A stretch of DNA of 8,739 bases from Alphaproteobacteria bacterium (GTDB taxonomy: Bacteria; Pseudomonadota; Alphaproteobacteria; Sphingomonadales; Emcibacteraceae), in NCBI GenBank assembly GCA_013152615.1, contig JAADGA010000044.1:1-8739 (forward strand), in the 5' to 3' direction. Below, in pieces: positions 1 to 8,293 of the stretch (its first letter is position 1; each line of letters starts with the position of its first letter). The position numbers and the translations under genes were made by a program. Below the pieces are notes generated by a model. It saw only the letters and a list, made by a program, of their open reading frames with translations. It made no database searches and had not been told where the DNA came from.

Positions 1-857
<857 letters not shown>

Positions 858-966
858 CATTCCATCCCTCCGCCGGTACAACCCGGATCAGGTTCAAAGG
901 GTCACTGCTTGAAGCAAACATGCTCCGGCAGGGTCTCAGCTTGATCACAAAGCACCCCTTGGAATT
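858..966 (-). ncRNA. TPP riboswitch (THI element) in the thiC leader
   Basis: Read on the minus strand, this segment carries the conserved TPP-aptamer blocks in order: GGGGTGC just after the 5' arm, CTGAGA (934-939), CCCTTTGAACCTGATC ending at 886, and CGGAGGG (866-872). The closing P1 helix is visible as AATTCCA (960-966) against TGGAATG (858-864), which pair over at least six bases. CTGC and GCAG flank an internal hairpin that fits the variable P3 region, and CCGG/CCGG fits the P4/P5 side. Thiamine pyrophosphate binding should lower expression of thiC, whose start codon lies 67 nt downstream. The aptamer assignment is very secure. The mechanism is covered in the next entry. Confidence 0.96.
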
Positions 967-1054
967 GCCCTTATGCTGGGCTTTTTTTGCCAAAATATCA
1001 AGCGGGAAATTTTAAAATATACTTTTTGGCTCTTTCTTTTGTATAACCCTGCTC
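967..1054. promoter_or_regulatory. Divergent thiC/ruvX promoter region
   Basis: This AT-rich stretch lies between the riboswitch and the ruvX start, so it should hold the promoters of both directions. For thiC (minus strand), TTGATA (996-1001) with GCATAA (971-976) would place the start of transcription just before the aptamer, but the 19-nt spacing is long. For ruvX (plus strand), TATACT (1018-1023) and TATAAC (1042-1047) resemble -10 boxes, but neither has a convincing -35 at normal spacing. GCCC (967-970) and GGGC (978-981) followed by seven T (982-988) form a small terminator-like element on the plus strand, without a plus-strand gene upstream of it in the window. The individual boxes are weak. 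Confidence 0.35.
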
Positions 1055-1516
1055 ATGCTTGTGGATATAAATGAAATAGCGTCTCATCTGAAAAACCGAC
1101 AGCGGCTGCTTGGGCTTGATCTGGGCAGCAAGACCATCGGTATTGCGCTGTCGGACATTATGCGCACCATTGCCACCCCGATGGAAATCATCCGGCGCAG
1201 TAAATTTGCCAAAGATGCCGACCGGCTGATCACCATCATTACCGAACAGGATGTCGGCGGCATAATTCTGGGTTTCCCGCTCAATATGGACGGCAGTGAA
1301 GGCCCGCGCTGTCAGTCAACCCGGCAGTTTGTCACCAATTTTCTCACAAAAATGGATATTCCGATTGCGCTGTGGGATGAACGGCTGTCGACAGTTGCCG
1401 TCACCCGCACCCTGCTTGAGGCCGATACCAGCCGAAAACGTCGGCGGCAAGTGGTTGATAAACTGGCCGCCGCCTATATCCTGCAAGGGGCGCTGGATAA
1501 AATAGCCCGGCACTGA
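1055..1516 (+). CDS. ruvX: RuvX/YqgF-family pre-16S rRNA nuclease (Holliday-junction-resolvase fold)
   Basis: This is a 153-residue protein of the YqgF/RuvX family, an RNase H-like fold near the family's usual length of about 140-160. Family work links it to 5' processing of pre-16S rRNA; the older annotation is putative Holliday junction resolvase. Visible motifs are GLDLGSKTIGIALSD (20-34, first acidic residue D22), GGIILGFPLNMDGSEG (68-83), LWDERLST (107-113 region, E109) and VVDKLAAAYIL (133-143, D135). Together these supply the conserved acidic triad. The ATG at 1055 is taken as the start, with GTG 1061 as an alternative. No good Shine-Dalgarno precedes either, so translation may depend on a short leader. 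It is first in the rightward cluster and 79 bp from pyrB. Confidence 0.93.
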   Translation: MLVDINEIASHLKNRQRLLGLDLGSKTIGIALSDIMRTIATPMEIIRRSKFAKDADRLITIITEQDVGGIILGFPLNMDGSEGPRCQSTRQFVTNFLTKMDIPIALWDERLSTVAVTRTLLEADTSRKRRRQVVDKLAAAYILQGALDKIARH

Positions 1517-1522
1517 ATTGGG

Positions 1523-1551
1523 TTGCTTCTCCAGCCCCTTCCTCCTATAAA
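1523..1551 (+). promoter_or_regulatory. Candidate sigma-70 promoter upstream of pyrB
   Basis: TTGCTT (1523-1528) and TATAAA (1546-1551) are separated by exactly 17 nt in the ruvX-pyrB gap. This would start transcription near 1558, leaving a leader of about 38 nt with a good Shine-Dalgarno, AAGGA (1584-1588), 7 nt before the pyrB ATG. The -10 box matches 5 of 6 consensus bases and the -35 box 3 of 6. No attenuator hairpin or leader peptide is evident in the gap. Confidence 0.4.
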
Positions 1552-1595
1552 ATATCTTTTCAGTAATAAGAATGAATAATTTCAAGGACTGAAGC

Positions 1596-2645
1596 ATGTC
1601 GCAGGCCGACAGGACGGCACTATTTCCCCATCAGCATCTTCTGGGTATAGAGGGGCTGGACCAGCAGGCGATCAACTATATTCTTGATCTAGCCGATAAA
1701 TATGCCGAACAGAACCGGAAAACCAATAAGAAAGCCGACATCCTGACCGGCCTCACCCAGATAAATCTGTTCTATGAGAATTCGACCAGAACCCGGATGT
1801 CGTTTGAGCTTGCGGGCAAACGGCTCGGTGCCGATGTCATCAATATGTCGAGCAGCGGCTCATCAATCAAAAAGGGCGAAACCCTGCTTGATACCGCCTC
1901 GACCCTGAACGCGATGCAGCCGGACCTGCTGGTGGTGCGCCACGGCTGTTCCGGCGCGGTCAAGCTGCTGTCACGCAAAGTCAATTGCGCCGTGCTCAAT
2001 GCCGGTGACGGCAAGCATGAGCATCCAACACAGGCGCTGCTTGACGCCCTGACCATTCGGCGGCGCAAAGGCCGGATTGCCGGACTTACCGTGGCCATTT
2101 GTGGCGATGTGCTGCATAGCCGGGTGGCGCGCTCCAACATTCACCTGCTCAACATCATGGGGGCGAGGGTACGGGTGATTGGCCCGTCGACGCTGGTTCC
2201 GGCCAATATCAGTGCGCTCGGTGTGGAAGTTTTTCACAATATGAAGCCGGGGCTTGAGGGCTGTGATATTGTCATGATGCTGCGGTTGCAGACCGAACGG
2301 ATGCATGGGGGTTATTTCCCGTCAATCAGCGAATATTTTACCCTTTACGGGCTGGATTACGACAAATTATCGGTGGCAAAAACCGATGCCATGGTCATGC
2401 ATCCGGGGCCGATGAACCGCGGGGTTGAAATTGATGCCGCCGTTGCCGACGACCTGATCCGCAGCGCCATTCAGGAACAGGTTGAAATGGGGGTCGCGGT
2501 CCGCATGGCCTGCCTCGACCTGCTCACCCAGAAGAAAAGAAATCCGGGGGGGGGAGCATCCGACGGATGCGGGGGGGCCTCAAGTAGCGAGGGTACGAGC
2601 GGTAGGCCCCACCATCAAACAAAAAAACCGGGGATGGAAATATGA
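1596..2645 (+). CDS. pyrB: Aspartate carbamoyltransferase catalytic chain, with an unusual C-terminal tail
   Basis: PyrB condenses carbamoyl phosphate with aspartate to carbamoyl aspartate, the committed step of pyrimidine synthesis in the cytosol. The protein has 349 residues. The carbamoyl-phosphate domain has [13 protein letters not shown] (59-71, STRT at 63-66) and the IKKGET loop (91-96, K92). [10 protein letters not shown] (141-150) and the aspartate domain with MHPGPMNRG (268-276) follow. The normal core ends around [10 protein letters not shown] (305-314). Residues 315-349 are a low-complexity Gly/Ser/Pro/His/Lys tail encoded by a hairpin-rich insertion (see the repeat entry), and I know of no counterpart in the family. 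The start has a strong Shine-Dalgarno 7 nt upstream. The TGA overlaps the next ATG (ATGA), so the following gene is probably translationally coupled. The next gene's product is likely its partner. Confidence 0.96.
   Translation: MSQADRTALFPHQHLLGIEGLDQQAINYILDLADKYAEQNRKTNKKADILTGLTQINLFYENSTRTRMSFELAGKRLGADVINMSSSGSSIKKGETLLDTASTLNAMQPDLLVVRHGCSGAVKLLSRKVNCAVLNAGDGKHEHPTQALLDALTIRRRKGRIAGLTVAICGDVLHSRVARSNIHLLNIMGARVRVIGPSTLVPANISALGVEVFHNMKPGLEGCDIVMMLRLQTERMHGGYFPSISEYFTLYGLDYDKLSVAKTDAMVMHPGPMNRGVEIDAAVADDLIRSAIQEQVEMGVAVRMACLDLLTQKKRNPGGGASDGCGGASSSEGTSGRPHHQTKKPGMEI
2540..2633 (+). repeat. Small palindromic element inserted in frame in the 3' end of pyrB
   Basis: The segment starts with AAATCCGGGG (2540-2549) and ends with AAAACCGGGG (2624-2633), a direct repeat matching at 9 of 10 bases and offset by 84 bp (28 codons). 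Between them lie a run of nine G (2546-2554), a hairpin GCATCC-GAC-GGATGC (2556-2570), a run of seven G (2571-2577) and a second hairpin, GGGGCCT (2574-2580) against AGGCCCC (2604-2610), with a 23-nt loop. The loop and its 3' arm read as three 9-nt units that each begin with GTA (2584, 2593, 2602). Removing one 84-bp unit would leave a PyrB ending RNPGMEI and the same ATGA overlap with pyrC. The structure resembles palindromic elements known to insert inside genes, such as Rickettsia RPEs, but I do not recognise the family. No T run follows the hairpins, so a terminator is unlikely. Confidence 0.6.
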
Positions 2646-3925
2646 GTCTTTACACCCTCTATAAAAATGCCCGGCTGCTCGACCCGGCGAGTGGAATGGA
2701 CATGATCGGCGAGATCATGACCTGTGATGATAAAATTGCCGAACTGGGCCAGCGGATTGACGCGCCCGAAGAGGCGGCAGTCATTGACTGCATGGGCAAA
2801 TGCCTGTGTCCCGGCCTGATTGATATGCGGGTTTTCGTCGGGGTTCCGGGGGCGGATTACAAGGACACAATTATAAATACCGGCGAGGCCGCCGCCGCCG
2901 GCGGCGTCACCACCGTCTGCGTTCAGCCGGTCACCGACCCGATTATTGATGACATGGCGCGGGTTGAATATCTCGAAAACCGCGCGCGCAAGGCCCGGGT
3001 TAATTTCATCGCTTTCCCCGCCATTACCAAACAGCTTGAGGGCCGGGAAATGACCGAAATCGGCCTGATGAGCCACGCCGGGGTAAGGGCCTTTACCGAC
3101 GGCAACAAGGCGGTTGCCAACCCGGCGCTGATGACCCGGGTGCTGAAATATGCCGCGATGTTCGATGCCCTGATTATTCAGCATCTGGCGGTGCCGGAGT
3201 TAAGCGACGGCGGCTGTATGAATGCGGGTGCGCTGGCGACCCGGCTCGGGCTGCCCGGTATTCCGACGGCAGCGGAAACCATCATGCTGGAGCGTGATAT
3301 CCGGCTGTTAAAGTCCAACCCGTGCCGCTATCACGCGGCCCAGATTACCTGTCAGGACAGTATCGACGTCATTGCCGCCGCCAAAGAATCCGGCATGGCG
3401 GTCACCGCCGGGGTCGCGGTCAGCCATTTTTCCCTTAATGAGTATGCCATAGAGGACTATCGTACCTTTACCAAGCTGTCACCGCCGCTACGGGCGGAGG
3501 ATGACCGGGTTGCGGTGGTTAACGCGCTGAAAAATGGCACCATTGACGTCATCGTCAGCGGCCATGACCCCGAAGACCCGGAAAGCAAGCGGGTGCCGTA
3601 TGAACTGGCGGAGGCCGGGGTGATCGGCCTTGAAACCATGCTGCCGGTGGCGCTGGAGCTTTATCACAACAAGCTGATCCCGCTGCTGGATATTCTCGCG
3701 CGGATGACCTGTAATCCGGCGGGCATCCTCGGCCTTGACAGCGGGGTTCTGAAAAAAGGTGCCCCGGCGGATCTGTGCCTGTTTGACCCGGATGTGCCTT
3801 ACCGGATTGATCCGGAGAAAATGGTGTCCCTGACCAAGAATACCCCGTTTGATGGCCGACCGATACAGGGACGTATCCTGAGAACAATTATCGGTGGTAA
3901 AACAATATTCGAGTATGCCCCATGA
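2642..3925 (+). CDS. pyrC: Dihydroorotase-like protein without the catalytic metal site (PyrC' type)
   Basis: This 427-residue amidohydrolase is homologous to class I dihydroorotase along its whole length, but its metal site is gone. The HxH motif that follows the first beta strands (normally DMHVH) reads DMRVF (61-65), with R63 and F65 in place of histidines. YHAAQIT (230-236) has Q234 where the second conserved histidine of HxxH should be. [10 protein letters not shown] (301-310) has G307 in place of the catalytic Asp of the usual DH motif. H181 and D153 remain. Inactive dihydroorotase homologues encoded next to pyrB are known in Pseudomonas, where they are needed to assemble aspartate transcarbamoylase. 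By analogy this is probably a structural partner of PyrB, with a true dihydroorotase encoded elsewhere. It overlaps pyrB and plsY by ATGA. A partial Shine-Dalgarno, GGGGA (2630-2634), lies 7 nt before the ATG. Confidence 0.92.
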   Translation: MSLYTLYKNARLLDPASGMDMIGEIMTCDDKIAELGQRIDAPEEAAVIDCMGKCLCPGLIDMRVFVGVPGADYKDTIINTGEAAAAGGVTTVCVQPVTDPIIDDMARVEYLENRARKARVNFIAFPAITKQLEGREMTEIGLMSHAGVRAFTDGNKAVANPALMTRVLKYAAMFDALIIQHLAVPELSDGGCMNAGALATRLGLPGIPTAAETIMLERDIRLLKSNPCRYHAAQITCQDSIDVIAAAKESGMAVTAGVAVSHFSLNEYAIEDYRTFTKLSPPLRAEDDRVAVVNALKNGTIDVIVSGHDPEDPESKRVPYELAEAGVIGLETMLPVALELYHNKLIPLLDILARMTCNPAGILGLDSGVLKKGAPADLCLFDPDVPYRIDPEKMVSLTKNTPFDGRPIQGRILRTIIGGKTIFEYAP

Positions 3926-4518
3926 TCATCCTTCCTGTATTTATCAGCCTGCTCGGCGGCTATCTTCTTGGCTCGCTGCCGTTTGGCCTCATCCTGACCC
4001 GGCTCGCGGGTCTGGAGGATCTGCGCACCACCGGCTCCGGCAATATCGGGGCGACCAACGTGCTTAGAACCGGCAACAAATTACTGGCGCTGGAAACATT
4101 GCTGCTCGATGGCGGCAAGGGCGCGGTGGCGATATGGCTGAGCTATCGTTTTTTTAATAATGAATTATCGTTTTATGTCGCTGGCGGCGGGGCCTTTCTC
4201 GGGCATCTCTATCCGGTTTTCCTGAAATTTCGGGGAGGCAAAGGGGTGGCGACCTTCCTCGGCACGTTGCTCGCAATAAACTTGCCGCTGGGTATTCTGT
4301 GCGCTCTGACCTGGGGTGTGGTCACCATGATATTTCGCATTTCCTCGCTGTCGGCGCTGATTATGGCGGCATTGTCCCCGGTTTACAGTTTTTTCATTTT
4401 CAGAAATTCAGACCTTGCAATTTTTACCGGCCTGTTGTGTATTATGATTTTTATCCGCCATAAAGATAACATTAAACGCCTGCTTTCCGGGAGCGAACCC
4501 GGAATTGGCAAAAAATAA
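3922..4518 (+). CDS. plsY: Acyl-phosphate:glycerol-3-phosphate acyltransferase PlsY
   Basis: PlsY is an inner-membrane enzyme that transfers an acyl group from acyl phosphate (made by PlsX) to glycerol 3-phosphate, giving lysophosphatidic acid, the first step of phospholipid synthesis. At 198 residues it has the family's usual length. All three cytoplasmic motifs are visible: GSGNIGATN (38-46), GHLYPVFLKFRGGKGVAT (94-111) and RHKDNIKRL (179-187). GSLPFG (17-22) and LDGGKGAVA (62-70) also fit. Hydrophobic segments near 3-25, 55-75, 82-100, 112-138 and 142-178 fit a five-helix membrane protein. There is no clear Shine-Dalgarno. The start overlaps the upstream stop (ATGA), which suggests translational coupling to the pyrC-like gene. 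Confidence 0.96.
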   Translation: MIILPVFISLLGGYLLGSLPFGLILTRLAGLEDLRTTGSGNIGATNVLRTGNKLLALETLLLDGGKGAVAIWLSYRFFNNELSFYVAGGGAFLGHLYPVFLKFRGGKGVATFLGTLLAINLPLGILCALTWGVVTMIFRISSLSALIMAALSPVYSFFIFRNSDLAIFTGLLCIMIFIRHKDNIKRLLSGSEPGIGKK

Positions 4519-4537
4519 CATCCGGGATCGGGGATAA

Positions 4538-5668
4538 ATGCCGGCATCATCAACGAGAAGACCGCTAAGCCAGAAAGAAAAGATCGCCCGATTGCAGTTG
4601 ATTCGGACCGAGAATGTCGGGCCGGTCACTTTTCGTCACCTGATTTCAAAATATGATAGCGCGGTGACGGCGCTTGCGGCGCTGCCGGGGCTTGCCCGGC
4701 GCGGCGGCCGGAAGCAGAATTTTGTCACGGCCAGACCGGCTGACATTAACCGGGAAATAGAAGAACTGGCGGCACTCGGCGGCTGCCTGATCGTTTACGG
4801 CGACACGCTCTATCCGGAGGCGCTGATGGCGACAGAGGATGCGCCGCCGGTGATGATGGCGCTGGGTCATCCGCATCTGCTGGAAAGCAGGATTTTCGCC
4901 ATGGTCGGGGCGCGCAACTGTTCGGCGGCAGGCAGTCGGCTGGCAACCACGCTGGCCCGGGACATGGGACAGGCCGGTTATATTATTTCATCGGGCATGG
5001 CGCGCGGCATTGACAGTGCGGTTCATCAGGGCGCCCTTGAGAGCGGCACCATTGCCGTGGTCGCGGGCGGCGTCGATGTGATCTATCCACGGGAAAATGA
5101 CCGGCTTTATGACGCCATAAAAAGCTGCGGCCTTATCCTGTCGGAGATGCCACTTGGTACCCAGCCCCAGGCCCGGCATTTCCCGCGCCGCAACCGGATT
5201 ATTTCCGGCCTTGCCGCCGGGCTTCTGGTGGTCGAGGCCACCCATAAATCCGGATCGTTGATTACCGCCCGGCTGGCCCTTGAACAGGGGCGGGAGGTTT
5301 TCGCGGTGCCGGGGTCGCCGCTTGACCCGCGGGCGAAAGGCCCCAATGACATGATCCGCCAGGGGGCGGTTCTGGTGGAAAATGCGGCGCATATTCTCGA
5401 GGTTTTACAGATGATGGCGACAAAAACCATTGCCGAACCGGCCTATGATTTTTTTGATAATATTTATCCGGAAACGCCGGTTGATGATACCCGTTTTGCG
5501 CAGGCCCGTCAGCAAATCCACGATAAATTATCCCATACACCGGTGGCTGTCGATGACCTGATCAGGCAGGCTGACCTGGGTTCCGCCATGGTTCAGTCGG
5601 TGTTGCTGGAGCTGGAACTTGCCGGGGAAATTAGCCGCTATCCCGGAAACAGGGTAGCTTTTTGCTGA
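4538..5668 (+). CDS. dprA: DNA-processing protein DprA
   Basis: DprA binds incoming single-stranded DNA during natural transformation and loads RecA onto it, and is found widely even in bacteria not known to be competent. The 376-residue protein has an N-terminal helical region with RTENVGPVTFRHLI (23-36), a Rossmann-fold core, and a C-terminal winged-helix-like domain (about 320-376). Core signatures are MVGARNCSAAG (122-132), SSGMARGIDSAVHQGAL (151-167), AVVAGGVDVIYPREN (173-187), HFPRRNRIISGL (214-225) and EATHKSGSLITARLALEQGREVFAVPG (233-259 region). The ATG at 4538 lies 19 bp after plsY and has GGGGA (4530-4534) only 3 nt upstream, or CCGGGAT further away. A 10-bp palindrome, ATGCCGGCAT, starts at the initiation codon. 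No other competence gene is visible in the window. Confidence 0.95.
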   Translation: MPASSTRRPLSQKEKIARLQLIRTENVGPVTFRHLISKYDSAVTALAALPGLARRGGRKQNFVTARPADINREIEELAALGGCLIVYGDTLYPEALMATEDAPPVMMALGHPHLLESRIFAMVGARNCSAAGSRLATTLARDMGQAGYIISSGMARGIDSAVHQGALESGTIAVVAGGVDVIYPRENDRLYDAIKSCGLILSEMPLGTQPQARHFPRRNRIISGLAAGLLVVEATHKSGSLITARLALEQGREVFAVPGSPLDPRAKGPNDMIRQGAVLVENAAHILEVLQMMATKTIAEPAYDFFDNIYPETPVDDTRFAQARQQIHDKLSHTPVAVDDLIRQADLGSAMVQSVLLELELAGEISRYPGNRVAFC

Positions 5669-5685
5669 ACAAAAGAGTAAAGCCC

Positions 5686-5715
5686 ATGAAATATTTAACC
5701 ATTACAGAAATATAA
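5686..5715 (+). other. Possible 9-codon leader ORF just upstream of topA
   Basis: The 49-bp dprA-topA gap contains ATG AAA TAT TTA ACC ATT ACA GAA ATA TAA, encoding MKYLTITEI, with its stop 2 nt before the topA ATG. The gap is AT-rich compared with its neighbours and holds no obvious hairpin or strong Shine-Dalgarno. If translated, the mini-ORF could couple ribosomes into topA. An ORF this short is easily found by chance, so this is only a candidate. Confidence 0.15.
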
Positions 5716-5717
5716 AT

Positions 5718-8291
5718 ATGAAAACAGTCGTAGTCGAATCTCCGGCGAAAGCCAAAACAATTAATAGCTATCTGGGCAAAGATTATACCGTACTTGCGAG
5801 TTTCGGTCATGTTCGTGACCTGCCGTCGAAAAATGGCTCTGTCGACCCCGATAATGATTTCGCCATGATCTGGGAAGCCGACAGTGATGCCAAAAAGCGC
5901 ATCAAAGCCATTGCCGACGCCACCAAGTCGTCGGATGAGCTGATCCTCGCGACCGACCCGGACCGGGAGGGTGAGGCCATTTCATGGCATGTGCTGGAAC
6001 TGCTGAAAATGAAACGCGGCCTGATGAAAAACATCAGCGTCAAACGCGTTGTCTTTAATGAAATTACCAAAACGGCGATCCTGACCGCGATGAAAAATCC
6101 GCGCGATATTGACATACCGCTGGTTGATGCCTATCTGGCGCGGCGGGCGCTGGATTATCTGGTCGGCTTTAACCTGTCGCCGGTGCTATGGCGCAAGCTG
6201 CCCGGTTCGCGCTCCGCCGGGCGGGTGCAGTCGGTGTCGCTCCGGCTGATTTGTGACCGCGAACTGGAAATTGAACAATTTCGCCCGGAAGAATACTGGA
6301 CAGTCGATGTTAGCCTGCTGAATGAAAGCAACGCCAAATTCAGCGCCCGCCTGTCGCGGCTTGAGGGCAAGAAACTGCAGAAATTTACCCTGACCACAGC
6401 CAGCGACGCACACCGCGCCGAGCAGGCGGTACAGGATTCCCGCTTTACCATCACCGCCGTTGACAGCAAACCCGCGCGCCGAAGCCCGTCACCGCCTTTT
6501 ACCACCTCGACCCTGCAACAGGAGGCCGCGCGCAAGCTCGGCTTTGATGCCCAGCGCACCATGCGATGCGCGCAGAAGCTTTATGAAGCCGGCCTGATTA
6601 CCTATATGAGAACCGACGGGGTTTCAATCGCGCTGGAAGCGGTGGCAGGCTGCCGCAGCATCATTGCCTCTGAATATGGCGACCGCTATGTCCCGGTGAA
6701 ATCACGCGGCTATAAAACCAAAGCCAAGAACGCCCAGGAAGCCCATGAGGCAATCCGCCCAACCAGACCGGACCGGCTGCCAAAAACCCTCAGCGCACAG
6801 CAGGATGAGGACCAGCGCAGGCTGTATCAGCTGGTATGGCAACGCACCATCGCCAGCCAGATGGCCGATGCCGCTTTCGAACGGACAACCGTCGATATCT
6901 CATCAGCGGATAATCAGACCGGCCTGCGCGCCAGTGGCTCGGTACAGATTTTTGACGGCTTTCTCAGGCTTTATCAGGAAGGCCGCGATGACGTTGAGGC
7001 CAACGATAAAGACAACCGTCTGCCCAAACTCGGACAGGGCGAGTCGGTTAATCAGGACAAGATTGTCACCAAACAGCATTTTACCGAACCCCTGCCCCGC
7101 TTTACCGAAGCCTCGCTGGTCAAAAAGATGGAGGAACTCGGCATTGGCCGACCGTCAACCTATGCCTCGATCCTGACGGTGCTGCGCGACCGCAATTATG
7201 TGATCATGGATAAAAAACGCTTTATCCCCGAAGACAAGGGGCGGTTGGTCACCGCCTTTCTGGAAAATTATTTTGCCCGCTATGTCGAATATGATTTTAC
7301 CGCCGATATGGAAGAATTGCTCGACCGGGTGTCCAACGGGGAAATCCCGTGGAAAACGGTTCTGGCCGATTTCTGGCGTGAATTTTACCCGGCGATAGAG
7401 GGGACAAAGGAACTCAGGGTATCTGATGTTCTTGAATGCCTCAATCAGGTTCTGGCACCGTTTATTTTCCCCGAGCGCGAGGATGGCAGCCCCGCCCGCG
7501 CCTGTCCAAAATGCGATGATGGCACTCTCAGCCTGAAAACCAGCCGCTACGGCGCTTTTATCGGCTGTTCCCACTATCCGGACTGTAGCTATACCCGCAA
7601 AATGAACCATGACAACGGCAATGGCCCCCAGGACGACGGCCCCCGGGTCCTCGGTATTGACCCGGAAACTTCCATGGAGATCACGGTGCGCAGCGGCCGT
7701 TTCGGCCCCTATGTCCAGTTGGGGGAACCGGCGGACAAGAAGGAGAAACCCAAACGGGCCTCAATCCCCAAGGGCATGGCGGCAGACGCTGTCGATCTGG
7801 CAAAGGGACTGCAATTATTATCGCTGCCCCGGGTCGTCGGCGATCATCCCGAAGACGGCAAGGTGATCAAAACCGCCATTGGCCGCTATGGCCCCTACGT
7901 CGCCCATAACGGCCTCTACGCCAGCCTGAAGGACGCTGAGGATGTCTTTACCCTCGGCCTTAACCGTGCCGTCGACCTGCTGGCCGAAGCAAAGAAGAAA
8001 AAGGGCGGTGCCGCCGGACCAATCCGGGAACTTGGCCCTCACCCCGATGACAACGAGCCGGTCAATGTCTATGAGGGCCGCTACGGTCCCTATGTCAAAC
8101 ACAAGCGCACCAACGCCACCATCCCCAAGGACAAGCATCCGGAGACCATTACCCTGGCCGAAGCCGTAGAGCTGATTACCGCCCGACTGGCGAAAGGCCA
8201 GAAAAAGCCCATACAAAAGAAAAAGCCCGCGCAAAAGAAAAAACCGGTACAGAAGAAAAAACCGGTGCGGAAGAAAAAACCCAAGGCCTGA
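5718..8291 (+). CDS. topA: DNA topoisomerase I (type IA)
   Basis: TopA relaxes negatively supercoiled DNA by passing strands through a transient tyrosine-linked break. The 857-residue protein begins MKTVVVESPAKAKTI, the typical toprim start with catalytic E7. Magnesium-binding TDPDREGE is at 79-86 and LPGSRSAGRVQS at 161-172. The active-site tyrosine is Y296 in GLITYMRTDG (292-301). The C-terminal part has one four-cysteine zinc finger (C596, C599, C617, C623), then three GR(Y/F)GPYV repeats starting near residues 660, 722 and 787. It ends in a lysine-rich tail from about residue 828. This one-finger layout differs from E. coli TopA and fits alphaproteobacterial enzymes as I recall them. No strong Shine-Dalgarno precedes the ATG, but the conserved N-terminus fixes the start. 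rnr follows after 2 bp. Confidence 0.97.
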   Translation: MKTVVVESPAKAKTINSYLGKDYTVLASFGHVRDLPSKNGSVDPDNDFAMIWEADSDAKKRIKAIADATKSSDELILATDPDREGEAISWHVLELLKMKRGLMKNISVKRVVFNEITKTAILTAMKNPRDIDIPLVDAYLARRALDYLVGFNLSPVLWRKLPGSRSAGRVQSVSLRLICDRELEIEQFRPEEYWTVDVSLLNESNAKFSARLSRLEGKKLQKFTLTTASDAHRAEQAVQDSRFTITAVDSKPARRSPSPPFTTSTLQQEAARKLGFDAQRTMRCAQKLYEAGLITYMRTDGVSIALEAVAGCRSIIASEYGDRYVPVKSRGYKTKAKNAQEAHEAIRPTRPDRLPKTLSAQQDEDQRRLYQLVWQRTIASQMADAAFERTTVDISSADNQTGLRASGSVQIFDGFLRLYQEGRDDVEANDKDNRLPKLGQGESVNQDKIVTKQHFTEPLPRFTEASLVKKMEELGIGRPSTYASILTVLRDRNYVIMDKKRFIPEDKGRLVTAFLENYFARYVEYDFTADMEELLDRVSNGEIPWKTVLADFWREFYPAIEGTKELRVSDVLECLNQVLAPFIFPEREDGSPARACPKCDDGTLSLKTSRYGAFIGCSHYPDCSYTRKMNHDNGNGPQDDGPRVLGIDPETSMEITVRSGRFGPYVQLGEPADKKEKPKRASIPKGMAADAVDLAKGLQLLSLPRVVGDHPEDGKVIKTAIGRYGPYVAHNGLYASLKDAEDVFTLGLNRAVDLLAEAKKKKGGAAGPIRELGPHPDDNEPVNVYEGRYGPYVKHKRTNATIPKDKHPETITLAEAVELITARLAKGQKKPIQKKKPAQKKKPVQKKKPVRKKKPKA
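8199..8285 (+). repeat. 18-bp tandem repeat encoding the lysine-rich TopA tail
   Basis: The last 30 codons of topA consist of one 15-bp unit (8199-8213) and four 18-bp units (8214, 8232, 8250, 8268). They encode QKKPI, QKKKPA, QKKKPV, QKKKPV and RKKKPK. The two middle units differ at only two positions. The repeat gives TopA a strongly basic, probably unstructured tail suited to non-specific DNA or RNA contact. The unit is a multiple of three, so copy number can change without a frameshift. The last unit also contains the CAAGG that serves as ribosome binding site for the next gene. Confidence 0.85.
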
Positions 8292-8293
8292 AG

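Noticed and set aside
2556..2627. pyrB-end hairpins as an intrinsic terminator
   Set aside because: The hairpins are followed by A-rich sequence, not a T run. They lie inside a coding frame just upstream of the coupled gene.
2888..2907. GCC/GGC-rich palindromic run in pyrC as a repeat element
   Set aside because: It encodes the AAAAGGVTT stretch expected at this place in the dihydroorotase family, so coding explains it.
2615..3184. 189-codon minus-strand ORF opposite pyrC
   Set aside because: It is a shadow of the GC-rich third codon positions in the PyrC-like gene and has no family signature.
4538..4547. Perfect palindrome ATGCCGGCAT at the dprA start as an operator
   Set aside because: Ten bases centred on a common CCGG core is easily chance, and no second site or flanking symmetry is visible.
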